Notes under the pieces: model-generated
Seen by the model: only the letters and a program-made list of their open reading frames with translations
What the model was told of the DNA's origin: nothing
Database searches by the model: none
In this document: positions 26,738 through 35,199 of the stretch, one piece after another
Layout of the letters: each line of letters begins with the position of its first letter
Position numbering within the stretch: position 1 is the first letter of the stretch
Translations under genes and position numbers: made by a program
Assembly: GCA_024233005.1 (NCBI GenBank)
Contig: JACKQE010000002.1
Span: 643,563 to 707,562 of the forward strand
Direction: 5' to 3'
From: Akkermansiaceae bacterium
GTDB lineage: Bacteria; Verrucomicrobiota; Verrucomicrobiia; Verrucomicrobiales; DEV007
Length of the DNA: 64,000 bases

Positions 26738-28456
26738 ATGAACTCTTTTCGCCGATTTGCATCCGTCATGGGGGTCTTCTTCCTGGCAATCACCGCCCGC
26801 GGTGAAGGCCCCGTGGTCACCCTGGTCACCGGGCCGGAGGCTCCTCCCTTGGAACTGCATGCCGCCAGTGAACTCTCCGGACTGCTGAAAATCCTGTTCA
26901 AGGCGGAAGTCACCCTCGTCAACGGCAATCCCCCGGCAGGGGATGCGAGGAATCTCATCCTTCTGGGAAGCCCGGACACCAATCCCGCGGTGAAAGCCGC
27001 CTGTGGGGAGGCCTGGCCCGCCGATCTTGGCAGCCAGGGGCATCTGGTGAAATCGTTCGGTCCGCGGCTGGTGATCGGCGGCGGCAGCCCTGCGGCCACG
27101 CTTTGGGCGGTCTATGAATTCGGTTATGCCAATGGGATGCGGTATCTCTTGGGAGGTGATTTTCCACCGGTCGATCCTCCAATCTTCACATTGGCCGGAT
27201 ACGACACTGTGCTGAGGCCGAACCAGTCCGTGCGCGCTTGGCGGACTCTCGGGTCCCATCCTTCCAGCCAGGTTTCCTGGGGGCTTGCCGACCAGGAAAA
27301 GCTGCTCCGGCAGCTCTCCAAAATGAAGTTCAACCGCCTCACGTTGGTCATGCAGCCTTGGCAGGCGTTCGCCGGAGGCACGGCCCTGCAAGCAGGGTTG
27401 CTCTGGAAGGAACCCGTCCTGACAGTGACCGGGGACACCGCGGGTCGCTCGGTTTTTGGCGGTGCGAAAATGTTCGACAATCCCGATCTGGCAGGAAAAG
27501 TGGACCCGGCAGAACGGGGCCAGGCCGCGGTGGGGCTCGCCCGCGGTCTCATCGCCGCGGCGCACCGGCTTGGGATGGAGGCGACGATTGAGTTGGCGGA
27601 GGCGGACGCTGCGGCTCTGGATCAGTGCGCTCAGAATTATCCTGGCGTTGATGCTGTCAATCGCGGTGATGCCTCCGTTGTCCTGTACCTGGGGCAACCG
27701 CAAGGGGGCATGTTGCCCGAGATCTTCCCCCAAACATTGCCTGGTTCCAGCTCCGGTATGGTGGTCAAAGCCCCTCTGACGGCGCCAGCCTCATCGCACT
27801 CGATCACGGTTTCCTCCGGCAAGGGGATCGTCGGCTTTGCCATCGAGTCCTCCATCGTGGGCGATGGTAATCCCCAGGTGCATTTTCTGTCGCGAGCCGC
27901 GTTTGATGCCACCTTGAGTGAACACAAGGCGCTCGCTGAGTTGGTGGTCCCGATCTGTGGCGAGGGAGTCTCCGAAGCGCTTGCGTTGGGCTTCGCCTTC
28001 ATTGAAGAGGCTTCCGCGCTGATAGCCAAGGAAGATCCCGGTTTTGCGGTTCCCGCTCCGGACCTGTTCCTCGAGCATTACACCACGGCGGAAATCGCCC
28101 CGGAGTGGTGGGCCAAAGCCAAGGAGCTCTATGGGAAAGGCGTCAATGAAATGTACCGGGCCAATACCCGGGCTCGCGACGGGGCTCGTCCGTTGCTGCT
28201 TTATCACGCAAAGCGCTACACCTTTGCCCTTCACTACCTGGGAGCCGTGGAAGCCGCCAGAAAGGCTGGCATCGCCCGGGCTGCCAAGGATGAGGACGCC
28301 TGGGCGGAGAACCTCGAATCGGCCATCGAATCGCTGCACAATGCGCTCGGCATTTACAGCGAAGTGGCCGCTGACAACAGCGACCGCGCCGTGATCGCCC
28401 TGCTCAACGAATACGCCTACCGGCCCCTGCTCAAGGCTCTGGATGAAGGTCCCTGA
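26738..28456 (+). CDS. Secreted protein with alpha-glucuronidase N-terminal-like (GH67-N) domain
   Basis: 572 residues from MNSFRRFASVMGVFFLAITARGEG, a signal peptide. The first 150 residues follow the GH67-N / beta-N-acetylhexosaminidase N-terminal pattern: ELHAASELSGLLKILF, NLILLGSPDTNPAV, VIGGGSPAATLWAVYEFGYANGMRYLLGGD. The middle (KLLRQLSKMKFNRLTLVMQPW) could be a reduced TIM barrel. No clear catalytic acid pair of a glycosidase is recognisable, so activity is uncertain. The C-terminus is helical. The gene follows the PQQ propeller by 22 bp and ends 9 bp from a convergent gene. Confidence 0.7.
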   Translation: MNSFRRFASVMGVFFLAITARGEGPVVTLVTGPEAPPLELHAASELSGLLKILFKAEVTLVNGNPPAGDARNLILLGSPDTNPAVKAACGEAWPADLGSQGHLVKSFGPRLVIGGGSPAATLWAVYEFGYANGMRYLLGGDFPPVDPPIFTLAGYDTVLRPNQSVRAWRTLGSHPSSQVSWGLADQEKLLRQLSKMKFNRLTLVMQPWQAFAGGTALQAGLLWKEPVLTVTGDTAGRSVFGGAKMFDNPDLAGKVDPAERGQAAVGLARGLIAAAHRLGMEATIELAEADAAALDQCAQNYPGVDAVNRGDASVVLYLGQPQGGMLPEIFPQTLPGSSSGMVVKAPLTAPASSHSITVSSGKGIVGFAIESSIVGDGNPQVHFLSRAAFDATLSEHKALAELVVPICGEGVSEALALGFAFIEEASALIAKEDPGFAVPAPDLFLEHYTTAEIAPEWWAKAKELYGKGVNEMYRANTRARDGARPLLLYHAKRYTFALHYLGAVEAARKAGIARAAKDEDAWAENLESAIESLHNALGIYSEVAADNSDRAVIALLNEYAYRPLLKALDEGP

Positions 28457-28465
28457 GCACCGGAC

Positions 28466-31400
28466 TTACCGCTGCTTCAGGAACGCCAGCAAGTCGGCCA
28501 TCTCATCGTGACTGATTGCGGCTTCAAGGCCCACCGGCATGAGGGACATGCCTGTTGTCTCAAACTTTTTGAGTTGGGACCGGGCGACATTTTCCGAAAT
28601 CCCTCCGGGGAGTTTGATGATGATCTGATCTGCCGTTTCGCCTGCGATGAGGCCGGCCAGGGTCCGTCCATCCCGCATCTCGACAGAGTAGCCGGTCCAG
28701 CGCTCTTCGACGGCGCGGTTGGGATCGAGGATGTCGCTGAGGAGGGCTTCACGGGGTTTGGCGCGGACGTCGACGAGGCTGGGGCCGACCTCGGCTCCAA
28801 GGTCACCCAGTTTGTGGCAGGTGATGCAGGCGGCCTTTTCAAACACGGCCCGTCCCTTGGCGGGATCGCCGGGCTTGCCCGCGATGGCCGTCTGGTAATC
28901 GCTGATGACTTTGCCCCGGTCGCCCGTGGCTTGCCCAAATACCTCGATCGCCAGGGCCTTGATCTCCTCATCCTTGGAGCGTCCGAAAACCCAGCGTTGC
29001 ATGGGATCCATCAATGCCGCATTGATCTCGCCCGCTTTCATTTTGAGCATCAGTTGCCGCGCGGTCTTGGTGTTGCCGGAAAGCAGCGTCAGAGCCTCGC
29101 GCCGGGCGGCCGGTGGCAGGGTTTTCCAGCGGGAGAAGAAAAATTCCGCGACTTTTTCACGGTCGAACCTCGCCAATGCCTGACAGGCGGCTTGTTGGAC
29201 GGCGGAAGGTTCCGTGGGGGCTATCAGGCGTTCCACCAAAGGAAGCACCCTTTCAAGCCCTTGCTGGGCGACCAGCGGCAAGGCCGCGACACGTTCCTCG
29301 GCGGAGCGTGAGGAATCGGCTACTACGACTCCGGCTTCCTCCAGGATGGATTGGAGAACGGCGACGCGGGTGCCGATCTCCAGGGGAGGCGCCGCCAGGA
29401 GTGCCGCAAGCGACTTTTGTTTGCCCGCGCTTCGGGCCAGCCCGGTTCCCAAAGCTCTCGCGAAGAGAAAACGACCGGCTCCGAGAGCGTCGCCCTGACC
29501 CTGGACAGTGTCGAGCACTCCCGCGATCTGTTGCGCATCGTTGAGGGCTCCGAGCGCGGTGGCGAATTCCTCGATGGCCGCGTCATATCCAATTGTCGCG
29601 TTCTTTTCAACTCCGGCACGTCCTTGCAGGATGGCCGAAATCAGGGGGCCCACACGCTTGAAATCACCAGTCAGAATGGCGCGGCGCATCCAGAGGTCGT
29701 TGATCGCGGTGGTCCTGGTAAGGAGATGACGGCAGGCCTCCGTGACATCATCCGCGGGTTCGGTCACCAGAGGAAGCAACGCCAGAAACGCCGCACGGTC
29801 CGTGCGGGTGCGGATGAGCTGGAGCAGCGCGTCCCGGTCCCTGACGGGATCGGCGAGCGCCAGGGCATTCTCCACCACTCCGGGGTGAGAGTCTTTCAAT
29901 GCCATGGAAATCTGGGCCGGGGAGAGCAGACCCAGTCCTTGCAGCGTCCAAAAGGCATGGACCCGTCCTTGAGGAGACTGGGATCCGGTGAGCATCCTGA
30001 TTAGCGCCGGGCCGACGGCGACGGAACGGGCTTCAACGAGGAGACGCTGGGCGTGGATGCGGCGCCAAGAGTCGGGATGCTCCAGCAGCGGCACCAGCGC
30101 ATCCGCCGATTCCGGCATCGGCTCGATCCTTCGGGCCTTGTTGCCGGCCGGGGCAAGACGCCAGAGACGTCCTTGATCGAAGCCGGCGCGCATGTAGTGG
30201 CTTTTGGAAAAGGCCTCGGGAAAAAAGATCGCATGGTCAATGAAGCGACGATACATGTCGCAGATATAGAAGGCACCGTCAGGACCGTTCCGGGTGTTCA
30301 CCGGACGGGTCCATTCGTCCGCCGAGACGAGAAAATCGCGCTTGTTGCCAACCCGTTCCGCCCGGTAACTGGCTCCCTCCGGCACCAGATGGTTGCGCGT
30401 CACCAGTTGCGCGGTCGGCTCACAGACAAACAAATCCCCGGTCAACCCGGCATTGAGGGAACCGCGGTAAACCCCGATGCCGCAGGCGGCGGTGTGAGTG
30501 CCGGCATGGGCGATGGAGGTGGTATGGCTGAGGGCGATCGGCCATACCTGCGAGGCCTGGGGTTGGATGTCGATATGTCCGTCCGTGAAGCCGGCCAAGG
30601 GATTGCGCTTCACCGCGTCCAGAGGCATGGCCGAGAAGATGACGGGATTCCGGTTGGTGCAGGCAAAACGGTGACCCCAGTCGTCCTGCGTGCCACCGAA
30701 TTGTCCGAATCCTGAGACCGTGGTGATCTCACCGGTCCGAGGATCGTAACGGAGATTGGCGCGCGCGAAGGCCGTTTTTTCACCTTCTTTGCCGGGAGGG
30801 TATATCTCACGACCATCGAGCCCGTTGCTCAGGTAGATCGCATTGTCGAGACCCCAGCGGGGGGAGGAAACCTGCAGTTGGTTGTGCTTGGGTTCATTGA
30901 CCTGGAAGAGCACCGTCCGTTCATCCGCCTTCATGTCCCCGTCAGAGTCTCGCAGGAACAACACGGCCGTGCGGGTGGTCACGAGGAGTCCGTCACGCAG
31001 GGGGCAGAGCCCCTGGCAGTGGTCCAACTCGTCCGCCCAAGTCCGCGACTCGTCGACCTGGCCGTCGCCGTTTTTATCGAAGAGAATGCGGATCCGAGAG
31101 AGCAGCGGGCCTTCACTCGGCGGTAGGGGATAATCCCTCATTTCCGCGACATACATCCGACCCCTGGCGTCCCACACGACATCGACCGGATCACAGACGA
31201 GGGGCTCCGAGGCGGCCAGCTGCATGTCGTAACCGTCCCCGTCAATTTCCCAGGCGGCCCGGCTTTGCTCGGGGGTTAGCGGCAGACGCCGGGGCAGAAT
31301 ACTCTCACCGCTGGTGCTGTAACCGGTGTCATTGCTGCCCTCGACGACGGCCCAATGCTCCTTGAATTGATCCAATGGCCACAGCTCCCAGCGACGGATC

Positions 31401-32215
31401 CGGCACTCTGCTCCTTCGCTTTGCAGGCAGAGAAACCCTTCGTCGGGCGAGGCCCCCGAACCTTCATTGACCACTTCGCCATTGAGGAGGACTTGAATCG
31501 CGCCGCCGCGGCAAATGACTTCGAGGCGGTTCCATTCGCCAACCGGATTTTCAAGGTCCTGGGAACCCCGGTAACCTTTGGTGTCCGTCCAGTCGGGATC
31601 CCTTCCCCGCCAGTTGATGCGCGCATTGGTCGCTTCTTCCGGTGGGAACGCGCGCCGTGCCCCGCCGGCTTTCCAGACCGGCTCCCCATCGCGATCCGGG
31701 ACCGTTTCCGCGAAGAGTTTCGTCGGTGCCTTGGTGCCTGTCGCGTCTTTGTAAGCCAGCACGAGCAGATCTCCCGAACCTCCCTCAATGAGCTGGGCTT
31801 CGATCGCGTTCATCCAAGTCCCGGCGAAGGCTCCGTCCTTCCCGTAGGCATGAAGGAGGAGGCCGCAGTCGCGGGCCCGGTCACTGCGGGTGCCCCAGGT
31901 GTGTTCACCCCACTGGTATTCCAGCACCAAGTGATAGTCCCGGTAGCGAGTCTTGGTGCGGAAATAGCCAAACCCCTTGCCGGTGACGTGCAATTGACCA
32001 TCCTTGATCCGCCAAACCTCCTCCCGGCTGGTGGCGAGGGATTGTTTGGGATTGAGATGCCAGGTGAAGTCCTTGAAATCAGGATCTGCCAGAAGATTCA
32101 GCACCGTCTTCGGGGCGACCACGGGACCGTTTTCGGTCTGCGCGGCTGAGGACAGGAGTCCGGCATGAAGGATGGCAACAGCAGCGAGAGGAGCGGTTAG
32201 GGCATGCATGAGCAA
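28466..32215 (-). CDS. DUF1080 / PVC-type membrane-bound dehydrogenase / HEAT / cytochrome c fusion protein
   Basis: 1249 residues with a signal peptide (LAAVAILHAGLLSSAAQ). Domain order: DUF1080 (3-keto-disaccharide hydrolase-like, about residues 45-285; LVLEYQWGEHTWG, NPVGEWNRLEVICRGG). Next a seven-bladed dehydrogenase-type propeller (about 320-690; DVVWDARGRMYVAEMRDYPLPP, GPDGAFYICDMYRRFIDH). Then HEAT-like helical repeats (about 700-1090). Last a PVC-type heme domain with CITCH at Cys1130/Cys1133/His1134 and the closing ILDPNRAVEERWTGYSVEM stretch. It probably binds, oxidises or hydrolyses a carbohydrate outside the inner membrane and passes electrons to heme. The substrate is unknown. 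Confidence 0.9.
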   Translation of the reverse strand: MLMHALTAPLAAVAILHAGLLSSAAQTENGPVVAPKTVLNLLADPDFKDFTWHLNPKQSLATSREEVWRIKDGQLHVTGKGFGYFRTKTRYRDYHLVLEYQWGEHTWGTRSDRARDCGLLLHAYGKDGAFAGTWMNAIEAQLIEGGSGDLLVLAYKDATGTKAPTKLFAETVPDRDGEPVWKAGGARRAFPPEEATNARINWRGRDPDWTDTKGYRGSQDLENPVGEWNRLEVICRGGAIQVLLNGEVVNEGSGASPDEGFLCLQSEGAECRIRRWELWPLDQFKEHWAVVEGSNDTGYSTSGESILPRRLPLTPEQSRAAWEIDGDGYDMQLAASEPLVCDPVDVVWDARGRMYVAEMRDYPLPPSEGPLLSRIRILFDKNGDGQVDESRTWADELDHCQGLCPLRDGLLVTTRTAVLFLRDSDGDMKADERTVLFQVNEPKHNQLQVSSPRWGLDNAIYLSNGLDGREIYPPGKEGEKTAFARANLRYDPRTGEITTVSGFGQFGGTQDDWGHRFACTNRNPVIFSAMPLDAVKRNPLAGFTDGHIDIQPQASQVWPIALSHTTSIAHAGTHTAACGIGVYRGSLNAGLTGDLFVCEPTAQLVTRNHLVPEGASYRAERVGNKRDFLVSADEWTRPVNTRNGPDGAFYICDMYRRFIDHAIFFPEAFSKSHYMRAGFDQGRLWRLAPAGNKARRIEPMPESADALVPLLEHPDSWRRIHAQRLLVEARSVAVGPALIRMLTGSQSPQGRVHAFWTLQGLGLLSPAQISMALKDSHPGVVENALALADPVRDRDALLQLIRTRTDRAAFLALLPLVTEPADDVTEACRHLLTRTTAINDLWMRRAILTGDFKRVGPLISAILQGRAGVEKNATIGYDAAIEEFATALGALNDAQQIAGVLDTVQGQGDALGAGRFLFARALGTGLARSAGKQKSLAALLAAPPLEIGTRVAVLQSILEEAGVVVADSSRSAEERVAALPLVAQQGLERVLPLVERLIAPTEPSAVQQAACQALARFDREKVAEFFFSRWKTLPPAARREALTLLSGNTKTARQLMLKMKAGEINAALMDPMQRWVFGRSKDEEIKALAIEVFGQATGDRGKVISDYQTAIAGKPGDPAKGRAVFEKAACITCHKLGDLGAEVGPSLVDVRAKPREALLSDILDPNRAVEERWTGYSVEMRDGRTLAGLIAGETADQIIIKLPGGISENVARSQLKKFETTGMSLMPVGLEAAISHDEMADLLAFLKQR

Positions 32216-32356
32216 ATGGGAGACAGAATGGGAGCCTCCCTTACAACATAGAGCCTTACGGCGTGCAGCTTCAGTCCCTGATCACGCCATCGTGGAGAAC
32301 CCCGGAAGTGGCAGGCAGCTATCCCGGATGGCTGAACCGGCGCACTGGCCAGTGTT

Positions 32357-34012
32357 TCAGACCAGTGCCGTGTTCAGTACCTTGGAGAGTCGCTCCACCG
32401 GGTAAGGCTTCGCGAGCACCGCCCGGTAGCCGTCCCGGCGCAGGGTTTCACCGGCATCGTCGTCAAACCATCCACTGGTGGCGATGAGGCGGGCATCCTG
32501 ATGGGTTTGACGAATGTGCTGACAAACGTCATCCCCGGAAAGTCCTCCGCGCAAAGTCATGTCGAGCAGCACCGCCCGGACCGGCGTTCCTGCATTGAGG
32601 TGTTTCCGATAGGTTTCGATGGCTTTTTGGCCGTCGAGCGCCAGGATCGCTTCATAGCCGAGCGCTTCGAGCATCTGTTTCGAGGATTCGAGCACACGCT
32701 CGTCGTCATCCACCACGAGAATCTTGCCGCGTCCCCGCGAAATCTCGGATTTCCCCGGGGTGCTGGTCAACTCAGGTTCGGGCACTGCGGGATTCTCAAA
32801 TTGGCAGGCTGGAAAGTAGACGCAGAAAAGAGTGCCGACCCCGACCTTCGATTGGACCGTGATCGTGCCGCCATGGCGTTGAATGATGGCGCGACAAAGG
32901 GCTAGGCCCACTCCGGAACCGGTCGGTTTGGTGGTGAAGAACGGCTGAAAAATGCGGCGCAGGGTTTCCGGAGGAATGCCACATCCATGGTCGCGAATCG
33001 AAACCATGACATAGGGGCCCGGTGGCAGGCCGAGAGTGGCGCTGTCCTGGATGAGGGCGTTTTTCACCATCATTTGGATATGACCACGGCCGTCCATGGC
33101 CTGCACCGCATTGGTGATGAGATTGTGCAGAACCTGGTTGATCTGACCGGTTTCCACTTCGGCGCCCCAGAGCCCCTCATCCACCACAAGGTCGAAACGG
33201 GTTTGCTTGCCCACCGTCCCCAAGCGTCCCGAGTTTTTGGCGACGGTGCCTAAATTGACAACCTTTCTTTCCGGGGTGCGCCCTTTGGTGAAGTCCAGGA
33301 TTTGTTGCGCGAGTTCCTGGGCTGCGGTCGATGCGTCCAGAGAGTCATCGATCAATTTGCGCTCACGGCTGTTCTCCAGGGTGCGCATCCGCAGGACGGA
33401 AAGACTGGAGACGACACTTTGAAGGTGGTTTTTGAAATCATGGGCGATCCCGCTGGCGAGTTCGGCGAGCGATTCCACCCGGCTCCGGGCTTCCAGGGAC
33501 GCCTCATCGGTGGCTTCACGGGGGTCGGGCGAGGCCAGACTTTTTCCGGGCATGTGGTGGCCTTGGCTGCCTTGAAGTGGCTGTGCCGCCGGTTTTTCGG
33601 CCTCGGACGTCGGCTGGACCAGCGGACGCATCGTCATCACAAAGCAATGCATGCGGGCATCGACCGACCCGGGCGAGGCACAAATGGTCCAGCGGAGAGG
33701 TTCATGTTGCCCGTCACTTTTGACCACCTCGCGTTCCATCTGGAAGACCCGGTCCTGCTTGGCCACGGCCGGGAGGCGGTCGATGAGATGGCGGAGTTGC
33801 TGCGGGTCGTAAAAATCCCCAAGATATTTGCGCGACATCTGCTCCAGCGAATAGCCGATCATCTCCGCAGCGGCTCGGTTGGCAAAGACCACCCGGGGGC
33901 CCTTGGGTGCGACATAGTCTGCCAGCACGATGATCACGCCATCGCTGATCTGATTCAGCGCATGGACATACTGTTCAGTCCGGGATGGTGATGCCTCATT
34001 GATTGAATTCAT
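32357..34012 (-). CDS. Hybrid sensor histidine kinase (PAS, HisKA, HATPase, receiver)
   Basis: 551 residues from MNSINEASPSRTEQYV. An N-terminal PAS domain (about 10-125; VIIVLADYVAPKGPRVVFANRAAAEMIGYS) precedes the phosphoacceptor helix ELASGIAHDFKNHLQ. The ATPase domain has the N box LHNLITNAVQAM, the G1 box DHGCGIP, the F box and the G2 box GSGVGLALCRAI. A C-terminal receiver domain holds the acidic DDDE cluster, the acceptor Asp in VLLDMTLRGG, and TSGW...KPY. There is no membrane segment, so it is likely cytoplasmic. No partner regulator lies nearby. A TTG at 34120 would extend it by 36 residues of unconvincing sequence. Confidence 0.93.
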   Translation of the reverse strand: MNSINEASPSRTEQYVHALNQISDGVIIVLADYVAPKGPRVVFANRAAAEMIGYSLEQMSRKYLGDFYDPQQLRHLIDRLPAVAKQDRVFQMEREVVKSDGQHEPLRWTICASPGSVDARMHCFVMTMRPLVQPTSEAEKPAAQPLQGSQGHHMPGKSLASPDPREATDEASLEARSRVESLAELASGIAHDFKNHLQSVVSSLSVLRMRTLENSRERKLIDDSLDASTAAQELAQQILDFTKGRTPERKVVNLGTVAKNSGRLGTVGKQTRFDLVVDEGLWGAEVETGQINQVLHNLITNAVQAMDGRGHIQMMVKNALIQDSATLGLPPGPYVMVSIRDHGCGIPPETLRRIFQPFFTTKPTGSGVGLALCRAIIQRHGGTITVQSKVGVGTLFCVYFPACQFENPAVPEPELTSTPGKSEISRGRGKILVVDDDERVLESSKQMLEALGYEAILALDGQKAIETYRKHLNAGTPVRAVLLDMTLRGGLSGDDVCQHIRQTHQDARLIATSGWFDDDAGETLRRDGYRAVLAKPYPVERLSKVLNTALV

Positions 34013-34229
34013 GTCACGGCCAATGCGAGAAACCAAAAGATCCGTCCTCGCGGTGGTGAGCCCACTTTCTCCCCGCGAATCGGATACTCCTTTTTCTACA
34101 CATTGGATCAAATTAATCAAAGTTAATTTTTCACATATCCAAGAAAATTCTCATTTTGGATTACTGAGACTTCCGGAATATCCCCGAATCACTTGGAAAG
34201 GAAATCGGCAAAATTGAATGAAAAAATTT

Positions 34230-34257
34230 TTGCGCCTTGCAGAAAGACGACTATACT
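34230..34257 (+). promoter_or_regulatory. Candidate sigma70-type promoter for rpmI
   Basis: TTGCGC (34230-34235), a 16-bp spacer and TATACT (34252-34257) lie just before the rpmI ATG at 34268, within an AT-rich stretch (about 34090-34230) shared with the divergent histidine kinase. The expected start of transcription is about 34264, leaving a leader of only a few bases. The same TATACTCCC string precedes galE. Hexamers are seen; activity is inferred. Confidence 0.5.
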
Positions 34258-34267
34258 CCCGCCCTCT

Positions 34268-34477
34268 ATGGCCAGAGTCGGAGGTAAAGCAAAAACACGC
34301 AAGTCTGTCGCGAAACGTTTTAAAGTAACGGGAACCGGCAAACTGCTTCGTCGTCGGCAGAACAAACGCCACCTGTTGCGCCGGAAAAATTCCAAGCGCA
34401 AACGTCGTCTTGGTCAACCTGCCCTTGTGGCAGAGTGCGATCATCGTCGGATGAAGGAGAACATGCCGTTCGCCTGA
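34268..34477 (+). CDS. rpmI: 50S ribosomal protein L35
   Basis: 69 residues, normal for L35, with the family signature KAKTRKSVAKRFKVTGTGKL and RRRQNKRHLLRRKNSKRKRRL. The start at MARVGG is chosen on family conservation; upstream in-frame codons lie in the promoter. No Shine-Dalgarno is visible before the ATG. It is the first gene of an rpmI-rplT block. Unlike many bacteria, no infC precedes it here. Confidence 0.97.
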   Translation: MARVGGKAKTRKSVAKRFKVTGTGKLLRRRQNKRHLLRRKNSKRKRRLGQPALVAECDHRRMKENMPFA

Positions 34478-34576
34478 TATCGGGAGGCCTCAGCAACACC
34501 GAACACGAAACGTCCGCGAGATAGAACCTCTGGTTCCAGTTCGCGGGTTCAACATCGGTCCCCCTGACTGGTTTTC

Positions 34577-34617
34577 TTTCCGCACCCCCCGCAGATTCAA
34601 TTTGTGGGGGACGGAAG
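34577..34617 (+). promoter_or_regulatory. Intercistronic hairpin upstream of rplT (candidate L20 regulatory element)
   Basis: In the 208-nt rpmI-rplT spacer, CCCCCGCA (34586-34593) pairs with TGTGGGGG (34603-34610) around a nine-base loop. An outer stem TTTCCG (34577-34582) pairs with CGGAAG (34612-34617). About 14 pairs form with one small internal loop and no U-tract after it, so it is not an ordinary terminator. L20 autoregulates its own operon in known bacteria, which makes a regulatory role plausible but unproven. Confidence 0.4.
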
Positions 34618-34685
34618 AGAGTCTGAAGAATGGGTGAGTCAGCGGACCGCAACAAAAAACAGCCTGTTCAAAGGAGAAATAAAAA

Positions 34686-35063
34686 ATGCCACGTGCCACC
34701 AATGGACCAGCCAGCCGCAAGCGACGCAATCGCTGGCTGATGAAAGCCAAGGGCTTTCGCGGTTCCCGTTCCAAGCTCTACCGTTACGCCAAAGACGCTG
34801 TCTTCAAGGCGCAGACGTGGGCCTACCGGGACCGAAAAAACCGCAAGCGGACCTTCCGCGCGCTCTGGATTCAGCGCATCAATGCCGCTGTGCGATCCCA
34901 GGGACTCACCTACAGCCGGTTTATCGAGGGGTTGAAAGCCGCCGGAATCGAATTGGACCGCAAGGTCCTCGCCGATCTCGCCGTTTCCGACGCTTCCGCG
35001 ATCACCGCGCTTGTCGAGAAAGCCCAGGGCGCCTTGAACAATAAAGTCAAAGCATCCGCGTAA
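34686..35063 (+). CDS. rplT: 50S ribosomal protein L20
   Basis: 125 residues, slightly longer than the usual 117-119. Family motifs: RKRRNRWLMKAKGFRGSRSKLYR, FKAQTWAYRDRKNRKRTFRALWIQRINAA, YSRFIEGLKAAGIELDRKVLADLA. It binds 23S rRNA early in large-subunit assembly. AAAGGAG about ten bases upstream of the ATG is one of the few strong Shine-Dalgarno sequences in the window. A clear intrinsic terminator follows. Confidence 0.98.
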   Translation: MPRATNGPASRKRRNRWLMKAKGFRGSRSKLYRYAKDAVFKAQTWAYRDRKNRKRTFRALWIQRINAAVRSQGLTYSRFIEGLKAAGIELDRKVLADLAVSDASAITALVEKAQGALNNKVKASA

Positions 35064-35086
35064 GATCCCGCAAGGATTCCCTTTTG

Positions 35087-35127
35087 AAAGCCGGGTCTGT
35101 CGCCACAAGCGCGGGCCCGGCTTTTTT
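35087..35127 (+). terminator. Rho-independent terminator after rplT
   Basis: AAAGCCGGG (35087-35095) pairs with CCCGGCTTT (35116-35124). A run of T continues to 35127. The strong GC stem plus U-tract is a textbook intrinsic terminator. It separates rpmI-rplT from pheST, implying that pheS has its own promoter in the 72 bp between, possibly with TATAGA at 35154-35159 as the -10. Confidence 0.85.
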
Positions 35128-35199
35128 CATGTGGCACGGGTCCACCCCATGTGTATAGAACGGGCCTTTTTCTGATGTTTCTCAATTTGATGTTCCTCC

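Noticed and set aside
34013..34120. 36-codon extension of the histidine kinase starting at TTG
   Set aside because: It has no family similarity and overlaps the AT-rich promoter region; the ATG at 34012 gives a PAS domain close to the N-terminus.
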